Assembly: GCA_017607445.1 (NCBI GenBank)
Contig: JAEVHH010000005.1
Span: 4,283,001 to 4,347,000 of the forward strand
Direction of reading: 5' to 3'
DNA: 64,000 nt
Source of the DNA: Histoplasma ohiense
Lineage: Eukaryota; Ascomycota; Eurotiomycetes; Onygenales; Ajellomycetaceae
Every line of letters begins with the position of its first letter. Positions within the stretch are counted from its first letter, which is position 1. A program made the translations under genes and the position numbers. The notes beneath the pieces are model-generated. The model had not been told where the DNA came from and did not search any database. It worked only from the letters and a program-made list of their open reading frames with translations. Positions 21,291 through 33,500 of the stretch are shown piece by piece.

Positions 21291-24200
21291 GCAGAGTCAG
21301 ATCTGAGAACTGATGCTGTCATCTGTGACACAGAGCAGAAGCTTCATCATGCACTCTAATGCACAGCAGATGCCAACTGTCTCAGTGTTGAAGATATATG
21401 ATATAGAGCTCAGTGCAGCTGAGAAGCTGATCAGCTTTTTGTTTCTCTGATAGACTATAAAGTTATAGCTCATCTGTCTGCTGTTGTCAAGAATCTATTC
21501 TGATTCATCTGAGAAAACATATAGATCTGTTGAAGATTGACTTCTTCATTATTTCTTGAATATCTGAGCAGTATTTTTTTTATCTACATTCTCTGTGAGA
21601 TCTGTTCTGCATCTCTCTGAGTAGTGTGAAATGACAAGTGTGAATCTATTGACTGCAGATAGCAGCATCTTCAATCTCTGAATCTTGATCTTTGAATGCT
21701 GCTGAATTTCAGTCTTTCTTTCATATGTGATTATTGAGAGAGCTATCTGTGAAGTCAGTGGATGTCTCTCATTCATTATTTGAAGCCTTGTTGTGAAATG
21801 CATTTTGATCTTCTTCAGAGCTATCATTGCTGATGGAAGCTCAGCATTCTGATATAGAGTTACAATGAATGTTGTATGAAAAATTGAAAGAACTTCTTTG
21901 ACTGCTATGATAAGCATCTTCTCAACTGTTCTCACATGTTATTTCAGACAGAAGCTGATCTTCTCACTTCTGTCTGTGTGTCTTACTGACTGTGTGCAGC
22001 TGCTGTACCAAATCTCTATGCTATAGAGCAGTGAGAGAATTACACAGATAGTGATCATCTTCTACAGAGTATCTACTGAGAGTCTATCTCTGATCTTTTC
22101 TAGACTTTGAATATACTGAGTCACAGCTCTTGTCTTCTTTGTCTGAGTAGAGATATATAATCTTCAGATGAATCTTCTGTCAAAATGTACACTCAGTCAG
22201 CAGAATACTGACTTCTGTTCAGCTGAGACAATGACAGAGTGTATGATCAGATTCTCTGACACAATCACTGACAGTGCTTCATTGTGTCATTTTCTTGTGA
22301 GATGAATTATCTCAAGTTTCTCTGATGTGAAGATTATTTTGTTTGTCTTCTTTCATCTCAGAATACTCTGTATATCATGACTGAGAAGAGTAGCATTGCT
22401 GTCAAGTGAATGTATAGTCTGTCAAGTATTCAGATCATCTGCATAGTCAAAGTGTAATTCTGAATTCTGTCACAGCAGCTCTGTCAGATACAGAAGAAAC
22501 AGTATTGATGACAGAGAAAATCTCTGTAATATATCACATTGTATCTGATATGTTGCTGTGATGATTCTCTTCAGTCAGATCTGAACTCTGTGTTCAGTGA
22601 GAAAGCTGTCAATGAATTGTAGCAGCTCATACAGTCATTTCTGTTGCATCATCTGTTGAAGTAGTCATCTACACAGCACAGCATCAAAGACATTCTGCAC
22701 ATTCATTGTGATTATAGATATCTTTTTATTTTGTGTGAAGACTGTCTTCATCTCATAAGTGAAAGCAGCTATCAGATTCATTGCAGATTGTCTGAACAGC
22801 ATCTCTTTATACTGCAAACTGATTACATCATGAATGAGTGCTGTGTACATTAATCATCTTGCAACAATGTGTTTCAGTCTCTTGAAGATTACTGAGAGAA
22901 GAGTAATGAGTTTTCAGAAATGAACTGAGCTTCTGTTTCTCTTATCTATCTTAAGTATCATTGTCATCTCTGTCAGCTTTCAGATTTGTGAGAAGTGGCA
23001 GAGCTGAAGGCAGCAATTGTATAGCTGCTGTACAAAGAGAAATACATACTGTCAGCATACTTTGAACAACTGTACTGTGATTTCATTCATATCTGAAGAG
23101 ATACTCTGTACTTCAATGATGTTGCACTCTATCTTCTTCATCTCAATTCAGAGATTTCAGAGCAGATTTCTCATGCCACTTCAGTGCTCATTATTCAATG
23201 AGTTGTATTTCAGATCATTAGCTGAGTTGTATTGCTTCAGAATGATTTATTAAAATATCTCAGCTTTGACAGCTGTCTCTTCTATAATCTGATTCTCAAT
23301 CATCAGAGAAAATGCTCTGAGATTGAATTTCAGCTCATATTATACTATCACTCAGTACAGATCTCTGCTATCTCTGATCTCATTGATCATCTATTTTCAG
23401 TATACACACTTGATCTTACACACTGTGTTCTTGAATCAGTGCTTTGCAGTCTCTGTCTGATGAGTGATGAGCTCTCAATGTGCTCTTCAGCAGTCTGCTA
23501 TTCATCAGAGAGTTGTAGTCTGCTTTTGTTGCACTGATTTGCTAACTGTCTGAGCTGCAGTCAGAAGATTCTGAGTGAAGTGTTGAATCAGATTATCAAA
23601 CTGTGCTGCATTCTCAACCTCATCTGAGTAAGATATATTCATTATGAGATCTCTGATAAAATCTGCAAAGAGCTTCAGCTGAGAGTCTGTGATCTTGATC
23701 TGAGCTCTGCTCTGCTGTGTCTGAGATGTTGTTGACAGTATAGTAATTATAGACTGATGATCTGAGCTGCAGTGTAAATCTTGACACACTGAAGTGGAAG
23801 CAAAGATCACATTGAAGAAGATGAGATCAATCACATAATCTACTGTATGAGTTGAAATGTCTATCTCTCTCACAAAGTTCATCTCATGTTCACTGATTCA
23901 CTGAACAAGCTCTCCTCCTCAATGCAGATTCACTGCCTCTGATTCAAAGACATCATATTGTATATTGAAATCCCCATCTACTAGACAGCAGACTGGTGAG
24001 CTCAAATTGATCAGATAGTTCATGACTGTGTCTGTCTTAGACTGTCTGTACACATTGAGAATGTGACAGTCATTGACACTGATTCACAGCAGATCTCTGT
24101 TTTACACAGATTGATGTTACTGTGCTTTTATCTTTGAACTTTTATATATATATGTCATGATTCAGAGCCTCTTCTCCTCTCACTGCTTCAGATTAATTAT

Positions 24201-25330
24201 TATTATTATTATTATTATTCTTCAATTATAGATGCATGCAGTCAGTGACTATGGCATCTATCTGAAACACTTCAGGATTTTTCAACTCAAGAATAATTTA
24301 ATATACAAAGACAATTTAAAACATGCATTATCAGAATTCCAGCCCAGAATCAAACAACTATTCAAACTGTTCAATCAAAGAAATCAAAATCAAAAGAATG
24401 TCAGTAAGTCAACACAACTTAGTTTGAAAACAAAAGAAATAAACATTGTAAAAGACAGCTTTATTATAACAAGGAAAAGAAAAACCACTGACAACAACTA
24501 TAACATCAACAAAAAACAAACCAAACTTTTCAAAACAAATTAAAACTGATCATAAACAATTTAAGAGAGACTTCAAAGCAAGATGAAAAGAAAGACTAAA
24601 AGAAAAATCAAAATAAATCAAATTGAAAATCTGATCTCAATATTTTTAACAGACAATTTATTCAAACTCTTGTAGCAACATTTGATTCTTTCAAATATTC
24701 AATTAAAAACTTGTTTCCAGTTTCTGTATTGAATAACAGATTCAAATTTAATTGTTTCAATTCAAACTTCTTTCTCAGTTTCAATCTCAATTCTGAATAC
24801 TTTGCATAAGATTAGTGTCATTTCAGTGATCTATAAGTGCAAAGCACTCATATGCTGAGTGATTAGAAGTCTTGATGTCAGAGTGTGTGTAAGACTTCTG
24901 TATACAGATCATTTCACAGCTCTGCTTGAATGCAAGCTGTAGAGCTGCTGTATAACAGAAAACTGCTCTGACTGTATTTGCTCAAAAGATCTGCAGAGAG
25001 TGATTTTTCTGCTGATTGTTTCTGCAGTATCAGCTGTGTCACTGATATTGATGTTCTAGTATGAGAAGTCATTTGATGAGCTGCTGTCAAAGTTCATCTA
25101 TGGAATGAGATTGAAGAATCTCAGATCTGTTGTCTGCATACTGAGGCTAGACTGCTCTTTGACTGCTTGATTATGCTGCCACTCTGCTGTGTGAGCTGAG
25201 TGTTGTCTGATGCAGATCATCTGTCAGATGGCATTCTCTTCACTGATGAAGCTCTGAGTAGCTGTCTGCTTGCAGAGTGCTAGCTCAGTGAGCTGTGTTG
25301 ACTGAGTTGATTAAATGAATGATGTAGATA
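21291..25330 (-). pseudogene. LINE X2 ORF2 (endonuclease, RT, RNase H start), minus strand
   Basis: Read right to left, excluding the stub 24196-24808. The endonuclease has its C-terminal SDHQSI motif in the open stretch 23505-23882 (MNFVREIDISTHTVDYVIDLIFFNV...). The RT carries a TMNVQNVFDAVL block (family D-V-Q-G-A-F-D) near 22690. A connection segment is at 21549-21935 and the RNase H start is near 21510. The boundary with ORF1 is approximate. The whole frame is littered with TGA. Confidence 0.78.
24196..24808 (-). mobile_element. LINE-2 stub (5'-truncated copy, 613 bp) in LINE X2
   Basis: Matches the 3' end of LINE-2 (39107-39760): an (ATT)n tail at the left, the shared TTCCAGCCCAGAATCAAAC block near 24339, then the C-terminal ORF2 region up to 24808. 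Short TSD AGATTA at 24190-24195 and 24809-24814. The empty site is in X5 near 57505-57530. Less mutated than its host. Confidence 0.85.
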
Positions 25331-26783
25331 TCATCACTGCAATTATTGATGCTGGCTGTGTTGACAGTGATTGCTGCTTCTGAGCATCTCTGTGATATCT
25401 GTTGTCAAGACAGTGGACAGCTGCTAGCTTCTTTTGAGTTAGATATCTGAGAATGCTGTTCATGTATCTGAGTGTAACAGAGCAGTGCTGATGCTCAGCT
25501 GAGTAGAGTTGACAGTAGTTGATATATCATAATACTCTTTTATACTTCACATCTGTTGATCTTTTGTGCTGGCTTGTGGGCTTGCTGCAGTTGAAGCATC
25601 TCATCAGTCATGCATACTTTGATAAGTAGCAGTATCTCTGACATTCTGAGTCATGTCTCACTGTCAGAGATCTTTTCTCAATGAGTCTGATCCTCTCACT
25701 GACATTGAAGAGTGAGAAGTCTTTCACTGAAGTGAGAAAGAAGACAATTCATGTAATCTTTTTCATCTTGAGATTCACTTCATATCATAAGAGTTGACAG
25801 CTCACTGATTTTATCTTTATCTGAGTCAGAATCTCTCTTTCAATTATCTTGTCTATAAGGATTCTTACTTCTTCTCAGTTCTGGACAAATTCCAGAATTT
25901 CTGGAACAGCATAATTGTACCACCACTCTGATAGCTGAATCTCTGTGGTGTCAAGAACTTCACAGAGAGTAGCCACTGTCTTCTCAGTAATCAGAGTATT
26001 GTATATATCTCTGTTATTTAGTATGATTACTCAATCTGTTCTGATGAACTTCATCTTCAGTATATTAACTATATTTCTCATCTTCTGAATGTTTGCAACA
26101 ATCATCTGCTGCACAGTATATGACTGCAGCTGAGTAATTCATTTCTCTGACTGAAGAGTGATGAGAATTCATGAGTTCTTCTGCTGCTTTGTATTCTCTG
26201 TGAAACTTCTTGACTGACTGATGTTCTTGAGCTGCAGACTGACTTCACTAGCTCTGTCAGCTGAGAAAACTGCAGTTTTGATAGAGATAGTTTCAGAGAA
26301 AGCAGAATTTTTCCTCTTCTGTGTGATGCTCACTCAGATAGTCAGCTTTCTCACAGTTGTCTTTGCTGAATTTGACTGTGAGTAAGTGTCTGAGACAGTA
26401 CTCTCTCTCAGAGTTGATGCTGCACTCAGATCTGCTGTCATATATACAATGAATCTTTCACAGAAGACTCAGACAAAGTTCTGACTGACTGACTGCTTCT
26501 TCTTCTCAATTCAACTATTCAGAGTCTTTGTCAATCTGATAAGAGTCTTCTGCTGCAGATTTTGTTGCTGTTGAGTCTTCTCAAACTGCTTCTGTAGCTG
26601 AGAGATGACTGTGAGAATGCTGTCACTGACTTCTTTGAGAACTGAAGAAGACATTGTAACAGTCTTTCTCTGTCTCTTATCAGTCTTTTCAGTAACAAAA
26701 TTGGCTGGTGACTTCAGCTTCAGTGATCTGGTGTAGGCTGTGTCAATATTCTTGAGTGAATGGAAGGGTGTTGAGGGCTCCAT
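25331..26783 (-). pseudogene. LINE X2 ORF1 (gag-like, zinc knuckles)
   Basis: The ATG at 26783 gives MEPSTPFHSLKNID; the homologue in X5 is at 55555. The N-terminal 90 residues are open, with a Gln-rich coiled-coil-like stretch QLQKQFEKTQQQQNLQQK. The rest is broken. The Cys-rich zinc-knuckle end lies near 25400-25640. ORF1 proteins of Tad-like LINEs bind RNA. Confidence 0.75.
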
Positions 26784-26940
26784 GACCACTCAATCTGTGC
26801 AGTACACACATGTAGAGTAATCACAGAGAGTGTGTGATGATGTTGAATGGGTTGAAGGGTTAAAATTATACAAAAAACAGTTAGAAAAATGGAAAAATTC
26901 AAATGTACCTCTACATTTGTGAGTAGTTGTAAGGATGAGA
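26784..26940 (-). other. LINE X2 5' leader
   Basis: 157 bp from the ORF1 ATG to the 5' TSD, matching X5 55210-55554 without its stub. The last five bases before the TSD (TGAGA) are absent in X5 and may be extra bases added at integration. Confidence 0.7.
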
Positions 26941-26951
26941 GTGGTGGAGTG

Positions 26952-27897
26952 AGAAGTGATCTGAGCTCATTATCATAAGCAGCATCTCAATGCTCACTGT
27001 GCTGTGTGAGAGATGTGCAACCCTCATTCTTGTATGAAAAAAGTGAATAAGCAGAGTATGAAATTCAAAGTAATGCTTTTTGATAATGCTAGATACTGAT
27101 ATGAAAGTAGAGGCTATCTGTAAGATCTGATATTATCAGAAGTCTGAGAATCTCATTTTTTTTAAAACTGTGTTTGTCTGTTTTGTCTGAAAGATTGATG
27201 AGAGAAAGTATTGCTTTCAGCATTCCATTTTTAATACTCTACAAGTTACAGTTGAGATCACATTGATCACACTTTTTGAATGTATGATATCATGTGAAAA
27301 TCAATGTAACAATATCTCACTAATAATTTCATAGATGATCTTAAGATCACTCAAGAATTGAGTAGCAATTTTTTTGATGATTATAGATTGAAGAAATGAG
27401 TTTTTTTTCATTTATTTGTTTGTTTATTTTTTTATTTTTTTTTTTTGCTGAAAGTTTTTGGTTTTTTTTTTATAATATTCTCAGTTGTTGTTTTTGTTTT
27501 TTTTTTTTTTTTAATTTTCAAAATGTCTACAGACATATAATGATATTTCTGTTGTTGACATCAAAAGATAACAATATTTGGTAACACTCACATCATAATT
27601 AGCCATCATCCAGCATAAAGGTATATGTATTATGTAATTATGAGTAAGTCATAGTCCCATTTGATTCCATTTTGTAAAATGAGATCAAACAGAACTGTGA
27701 CTCAGAAATCAAGATAAGAACAATATTCAGAATCTAAATATTTCTCATAAACAGTGAAATAAAACCAGAGCTATAATACAAACAGTGTAAAGTGACTGGA
27801 TTGAAAAACAATATATGAGACCAGAACTAAAATATACAAGAATGAGATCAATGCTAAAATTGATTATAGTCTCATACACAGTCATATAGTCAGTCTA
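26952..27897. mobile_element. Right part of a hAT-like element (hAT2), decayed
   Basis: The last 300 bp match hAT1 (51660-51924) and end in the same terminal repeat (...GTCAGTCTA at 27889-27897). The left end must lie beyond LINE X1/X2, outside the window. No transposase domain recognised. Long poly-T tracts lie at 27395-27515. The internal palindrome that is intact in hAT1 is decayed here (27655-27690). Confidence 0.6.
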
Positions 27898-28638
27898 CAA
27901 ATGATTGCAGTATTGAAGTGCTTGTGAATATACACTTCAGCTTTTTGAATACTGCATTCACTTTGTCAGTCCATTGAAATACAGTGTCTTTTCAGATCAG
28001 ATTCATCAGTGATTGTACAATATTGAAGAAGTCTTTGATAAATCTTCAGTAGAAGTTGATGAATTCTAGAAAGCTTCTAATTTCTTTTATTAAAACTGAT
28101 ATCTTTCAGTTGAGAATTGCTTCCATCTTCTTAGAATTCATGTGTATATCTTTTTCAACTTTGATGATGAATTCTAGATAGATTGTAGACTTGATCTCAA
28201 AATCACATTTATCAATGTTCACTTACAGTTCAGCTTTTCATAGACAGTCAAGTATTTGTTGTATATACTTGCAGTGCTCAGTGAGTAATCTATCAATGAA
28301 GATCAGAATATCATTCATATACACTGAGATGATCTCATCAAGCAGATCTTATAGAGCTCAGTTAATGTATTTCTGAAATATATTCAGAGTATTCACTAAT
28401 TCAAAGAGAGTCACTGTTCATTTGTATAATCTGTAATATATACAAAAAGCAGTTAGCCATTTGTCATCTTCATTAATTCTTATCTTATAGAAGGTCACAG
28501 AGATATCAAACTTTGTAAATCATTTTGTTTTTTCTATTCATTCAAGTGTTTCATTGATGAGTGAAAGAGAGTATTGATCTTTCTGTGTAATTTTGTTGAG
28601 TTCTCAGTAGTCAACACACAATCATAAGCCTTCTTCTG
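27898..28638 (-). pseudogene. Gypsy E pol, RNase H to RT part
   Basis: On the minus strand this matches D 31500-32230, including the RT active-site region near 28310-28340 (family SVYMDDILIF) and the start of RNase H. Many stops. It ends at the D insertion. Confidence 0.8.
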
Positions 28639-29172
28639 TGTGACGGGTTAGCACCCGTTAGTAATCAACTTACGCAATCAACTCCCCTCCTGCACCCACT
28701 TGTTTCTGGTTGCTGTGACCTCATGTAACCCTCAATGTTCTTCTGCTCCATGCTCCATGCTTGTGTAGTTTCTAACAATTCTTCTGTGTAGCTCTTAATG
28801 TTCTTCTGCTTTGTGCTCTGCACTTGTGTAGTCTCTAATGATTCTTCTGTGTAGCTTCTAATGTTCTTCTGCTCTGTGTTTCACACTTGTGTAGTCTCTA
28901 ATGATTCTTTCATGTAGCTCTCAATGATTCCCCCGCCTCATGCTCCGCACTTATGTAGTCTCTAATGATTCTTATGTGTATCTCTTAATGTTCTTCTGCT
29001 CTGCACTCCACTGTGGAGTGGCTTCTGATATTCTTCCACCCTGAACTTTTCTCTATAAGAACCCCCTTTGTATGACCCTTTCTTCTGATTTCTTTTCTCT
29101 TTCTTTCCTTAATCAATTTGTAATCTGTAATTAGAATAGTATCAAATTGTTAATTGAAGTATGCCTGTTACA
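28639..29172 (+). repeat. 5' LTR of gypsy D (534 bp)
   Basis: Begins TGTGACGGGTTAGCACCCG and ends CCTGTTACA. It contains a repeated GTGTAG...TCTAATGATTCTTC motif and a TATAAG box at 29054-29059. About 55 bases past the TATA box lies AATCAATTTGTAA (29112-29124), the complement of the first 13 bases after the LTR. Confidence 0.95.
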
Positions 29173-29185
29173 TTACAAATTGATT
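29112..29185 (+). promoter_or_regulatory. Candidate self-primer pair of gypsy D
   Basis: AATCAATTTGTAA at 29112-29124 is the exact reverse complement of TTACAAATTGATT at 29173-29185, which starts at the first base after the LTR. Homologous pairs occur in H (62732-62744 with 62794-62806) and, decayed, in E (37038-37050 with 36976-36988). The right LTR of D keeps AATCAATTCGTAA, so the pair once shared a CpG. In Tf1-type elements the mRNA 5' end folds back to prime at this position. Confidence 0.6.
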
Positions 29186-29580
29186 CTTCTGTGTTTAAGG
29201 CCTGAGTGCCTTGTTATTAGTTCTTACACTTGAGTGCATCATTACCAGTTCTTACATCTGAGTGCATTGTTACCAGTTCTTACACCTGAGTGTGTTGTTT
29301 ACAGGTCTGAGTGCTTAGTTGTTACAAGAGATCTCTCATGGATCTGAGTGTTCTTATTGTTAGTTATATAGACTGTCATGTCTAAGCATCTGAAATACAA
29401 TTGACTGTGTTCTATGAGGCCTGAGTGTCTACAAACTGTAATGCTGTGAATAGTGTTCACAAAGAAGCTTGATCAAGCTTAGCACTGCAACACTGTGAAT
29501 AGTGTCTGTGAGAGGACTGAGTGTCTACAAGTATTTCTTTTCTTTTTTTATATTATTATTACATGTTCTTAGACATCAAA

Positions 29581-30590
29581 ATGAACTATGAACAATTCTA
29601 CAAACACTCACCACATCTGAACACAGTGGATGATAACTTAGACCTATGAAGCATCCTTCAGCAGCAGGCACTACAAATGGCTGAATTGCAATGATGACTG
29701 ACTGAGATGAGCACTCCCACATTCACTGTTCCTTCTACACCCATGTCTCATGAAAAGCTCTCAAGAGAGAAGCTTCCAATCCTCAACAAATACAAAGAAG
29801 ATCTAGCACTCTACCTCATGTGGAAGTCAAAAGTGAATGTCAAATTGAACATTGATGGATGAGCAATAGGCTCGCTATCCAATCAAGTGTGGTATATCCA
29901 TAGCAGATTGGATGGCGATGTGTTAGCAAAATTCCAACCCTGGATGAGCCATTGCCAGAACCATCAGTGTACATCAGAGCTAGTCTTTCAACAACTCAAC
30001 TCCCTCTTCCTCAATTCTATGCTTCAAGTCAAGATGTTAGACTGGCTTAATCAAACTTGTCAGATGAATGTTGTGTTGGCAACTTATCTTTCTGAATTCA
30101 ATTACAAGCTTCTAGAAGCAGGTGGGCAAGACTGAAATGACACTGTCAAGATCAACATATTGTTCAAGAATTTGAACTTTCAGTTGCATAATCAAAGTGT
30201 AGAGCATCTGAAGCTCTCAATATACAGTGAATTCTGTGCTGATCTTTGTCTGTTGAACAATGATCTGTCTCAGTTCTGCATGCTCCAAAATTGCAGAGGA
30301 TTCCACTGAACAAATGTGTATGCTTCAAACCACTCCACAGCACCCCCCACCTCCGAACCAGAATCAATGAACTGAGTCCCACATGTAAATGCAAGTCACT
30401 CAAGAGTCCCCAATGTCTCAGAGAAGAACACTGCTGATCAAATTGCCAGAGAAATCTGCATACACTGTGACAAGCCAGAGCATTTCATGAATCAATGTCT
30501 GAATGCAATTGCTCTGAGTAAACCTCTCATGCATGTAAACACTGTGTTGTCTGTGGATAGATAAGAACAGAGAAAAGATGAGCTCTTGCT
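29581..30590 (+). pseudogene. gag of gypsy D
   Basis: ATG 29581 gives MNYEQFYKHSPHLN; the same start is found in E (36636), C (55122) and H (63063). The capsid-like core spans about 29780-30140 and includes a clean 82-codon stretch at 29890-30135. A zinc knuckle CIHCDKPEHFMNQC (C-x2-C-x4-H-x4-C, all ligands intact) lies at about 30457-30498. Several TGA stops, first at residue 23. The gag frame runs on to TAA near 30592, overlapping pol. Confidence 0.85.
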
Positions 30591-33500
30591 CTAAAATATG
30601 AATGAGAGCTCAAGGAGCAGAAAGCTAGCTGGAGATTCAAGCAGAAGATGCAAGTGGATGCAATCATGATCTCTGTCATTGTAAATAGTCTAGTCAATGT
30701 ATGAGCAATGATAGACAGTGATTTTCTTCATTACACTCTTATAGACACTCAGCTGATTGAGAAGTATAAGCTTCAGTGTATTCTCTTTCTCAAGCTGTGT
30801 AAGCTCAGTGGATTTGATGACTTCAGAGGATCCATCTCCTACAACATAGTAAGATTTAATGTCAATGTAGAAGAACATGAGAAAAAGAATGTATATACAT
30901 ATGAAATACAAGATCTTGAGTACAATCTAATGCTCAGTCTATCATGACTCACAGAATTTGGAATCTTGTTGAACACATGCAATCACTGCCTTATTTTCCC
31001 AGAAGGCGACTGTGTTTATGAGAAAGATGTCGATAGAACCACTGATCTCACCCAGATATCAGTGGAAGTGTACAAACTACTAACCCACCAAACACATGAG
31101 AAGAAGAATGTCCAAGTGTTCACTGCTAGTATGGTGGATATCAAAAAGGTGTTAGAGAAACTAGAACTCAAGAATCCCAAGAAACTGTGCAAAGAACTAC
31201 CTGAATTGTATGAAGATTTTGCAGATGTGTTTGATGAAAAAGAAGCTGAAAAGCTTCCCCCTCACTGAGGACCCAGCATAGATCATATGATTGAGCTCAT
31301 CAAGAAAGATGGTAAGAATCCACAACTGCTCTGAGGTCCTCTCTACAGCATGTCACGCGATGAGCTTCTTGTTCTATGAAAAATGCTCAATAGATTACTG
31401 AATAAAGGCTTCATTTGTGTTAGCAACTCATCTGCTGCAGCATCTGTACTGTTCATGAAGAAATCAGAAAAAGGCTTACAATTCTGTGTTGACTACTGAG
31501 GACTCAACAAGATTACACAGAAAGACTGATACCCTCTTCCACTCATCAATGAAACACTTGAATGAATAGGAAAAGCAAAATGATTTACAAAGCTTGACAT
31601 CTCTGCAGCCTTCTATAAGATAAGGATTAATGAAGGTGATGAATGGCTAACTGCTTTTTGTATGTGTTACAGATTATACAAATGAACAGTGACCCTCTTT
31701 GAATTAGTGAACACTCTGAGCATATTTCAGAAATACATTAACTGGGTTCTACAAGATCTGCTCAATGAGATTGCCTCAGTGTACATGGATGATATTCTGA
31801 TCTTCACTGATGGACTGCTCACTGAGCACTGCAAGCATGTATGACAAGTGCTTGACCACCTATGTAAAGCTGGACTGCAAGTGGATATTGACAAATGCAA
31901 CTTTGAGACCAAGTCTATGACCTATCTAGAATTCATCATTGAAGCTGAAAAAGACATATGCATGGATTCTAAGAAGGTGGAAGCAATCCTCAACTGAGAG
32001 GCATCAGTCTTGGTAAAAGGGACTAGAAGCTTTCTAGAATTTGTCAACTTCTACTGAAGATTCATCAAAGACTTCTTTGATATTGTACAACCACTGATGG
32101 ATCTGATCTGGAAAGACACTGTATTTCAATGGACTGACGAAGCGGATGCAGCATTCAAAAAGCTGAAGCATATGTTCACAAGCACTTCAATGCTGCAATC
32201 ATTCAATCTGGATAAGCATATGATTCTTGAAACAGACACCTCAGATTATGTAGTAGATGGGGCACTGATGCAATATGATAATGAAGATGTTCTATGACTC
32301 TGTGCCTTCATCTTGAAAAAGATGTCATCTGCTGAATGCAACTACAAGATCTATGACAAGAAGCTTCTAGCAATCATACAATGTCTCAAAGAATGAGAAT
32401 TCAAACTCATGAGTGTTGAGAGATTTGAGATTGTTACTGATCATAAGAATCTAGAGTACTTCACAATCACTTGTAAGCTCACTGAGAGACATATGTGTTG
32501 ATCATTGTTTCTTAACTGTTTTTCATTCACAATTTGTTATTGATCTGAAGTAGAGAATATTCTTGCAGATGCTCTGTTCTGCTGAGAACAAGATATGCCA
32601 TCTGATAATTTGAATGACAGATGAAAACACTGAGAGCATTGATTAATCAACTCTGCAATCATAGAAAGTCCTACACAATCAGATGAACTCTGTGTACATA
32701 TCAACCAGTTCTGAGCTCAAGAACCCTCACTCAAAGAACAATGAAGACTAACAACAGAGACAGATGAATTCTGACAACAAGCTATCAAAGCTATATGAAG
32801 CAAAGCACCTCAATTCCCTGCAGGTGTATACCCAAGAACAGATATCTCAGCATGTTCAATTGACAATGACAACTACTTACACTTTCAAGATAGGTGATGA
32901 ATCTCTGATTCAGAACCTCTACAAACACAGATCATGTAAGAAACTCATGACTTGCTGATGATCAAGCACTCAGAATGTGAAATCATGTACAACATCATCA
33001 TCTGAGAATTCTACTGACCAGATATGTTGAAAGATATACACTGGTTTGTACACAACTGTGATTGCTGTGGCTCAGTGATGGCATAATGTGAACACTGAAA
33101 AGAGATGCTGAAGCCTCTATCTGTCTCTGACTGAACTTGATGTGATATAGCTATTGATTTTGCAGTTTCTTTATCTGAAAGTGGAGATTCTACAAACATT
33201 CTAGTCATTGTTGACTGACTCAGCAAGGGTGTAATACTACAGCCCTGTGACAAGATGAATGCTAAAGTAGTTGCAGATGTCTTTATCAGAAGCCTGTTCT
33301 ATCATATGCATGATCTGTCTTCATTCATTGTGTCAGATAGAGACAGTCAATTTGTCAGCACACTCTGAGCCTGCATATGCCAATTATTAAGAATTGAATG
33401 AAAGTTATCAACAGTGTACCACCCAGAGACTGATGAAGCTACTGAGAGGATGATACAAATGATAAAGAACATTCTCTGTAAGTTCTGCAATTACACACAA

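Larger units (their letters stand above)
3276..26940 (-). mobile_element. LINE-X copy X2, full length but split by two gypsy elements and a LINE-2 stub
   Basis: Read on the minus strand, it starts near 26940 with the same 5' leader as X5 and ends at 3276 with the (AAAC)n tail. The 11-bp TSDs are at 3265-3275 and 26941-26951. Element segments are 3276-4639, 11789-12086, 21291-24195 and 24809-26940. The gaps are gypsy A, gypsy B and a 613-bp LINE-2 stub. Joining the segments gives the same order as X5: ORF1, endonuclease, RT, RNase H, 9-bp array, 3' end. X3 (18534 onward and about 18828-18855) and X5 supply uninterrupted versions of the A, B and stub insertion sites. Heavily mutated and non-functional. 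Confidence 0.9.

Noticed and set aside
27380..27584. Phe-rich 62-residue ORF at 27396-27584
   Set aside because: Translation of poly-T tracts. No homology or conserved partner seen.
30708..30947. Independent 79-residue gene
   Set aside because: It is the protease segment of gypsy D pol between two decay stops; the opposite-strand ORF at 30690-30911 is its shadow.
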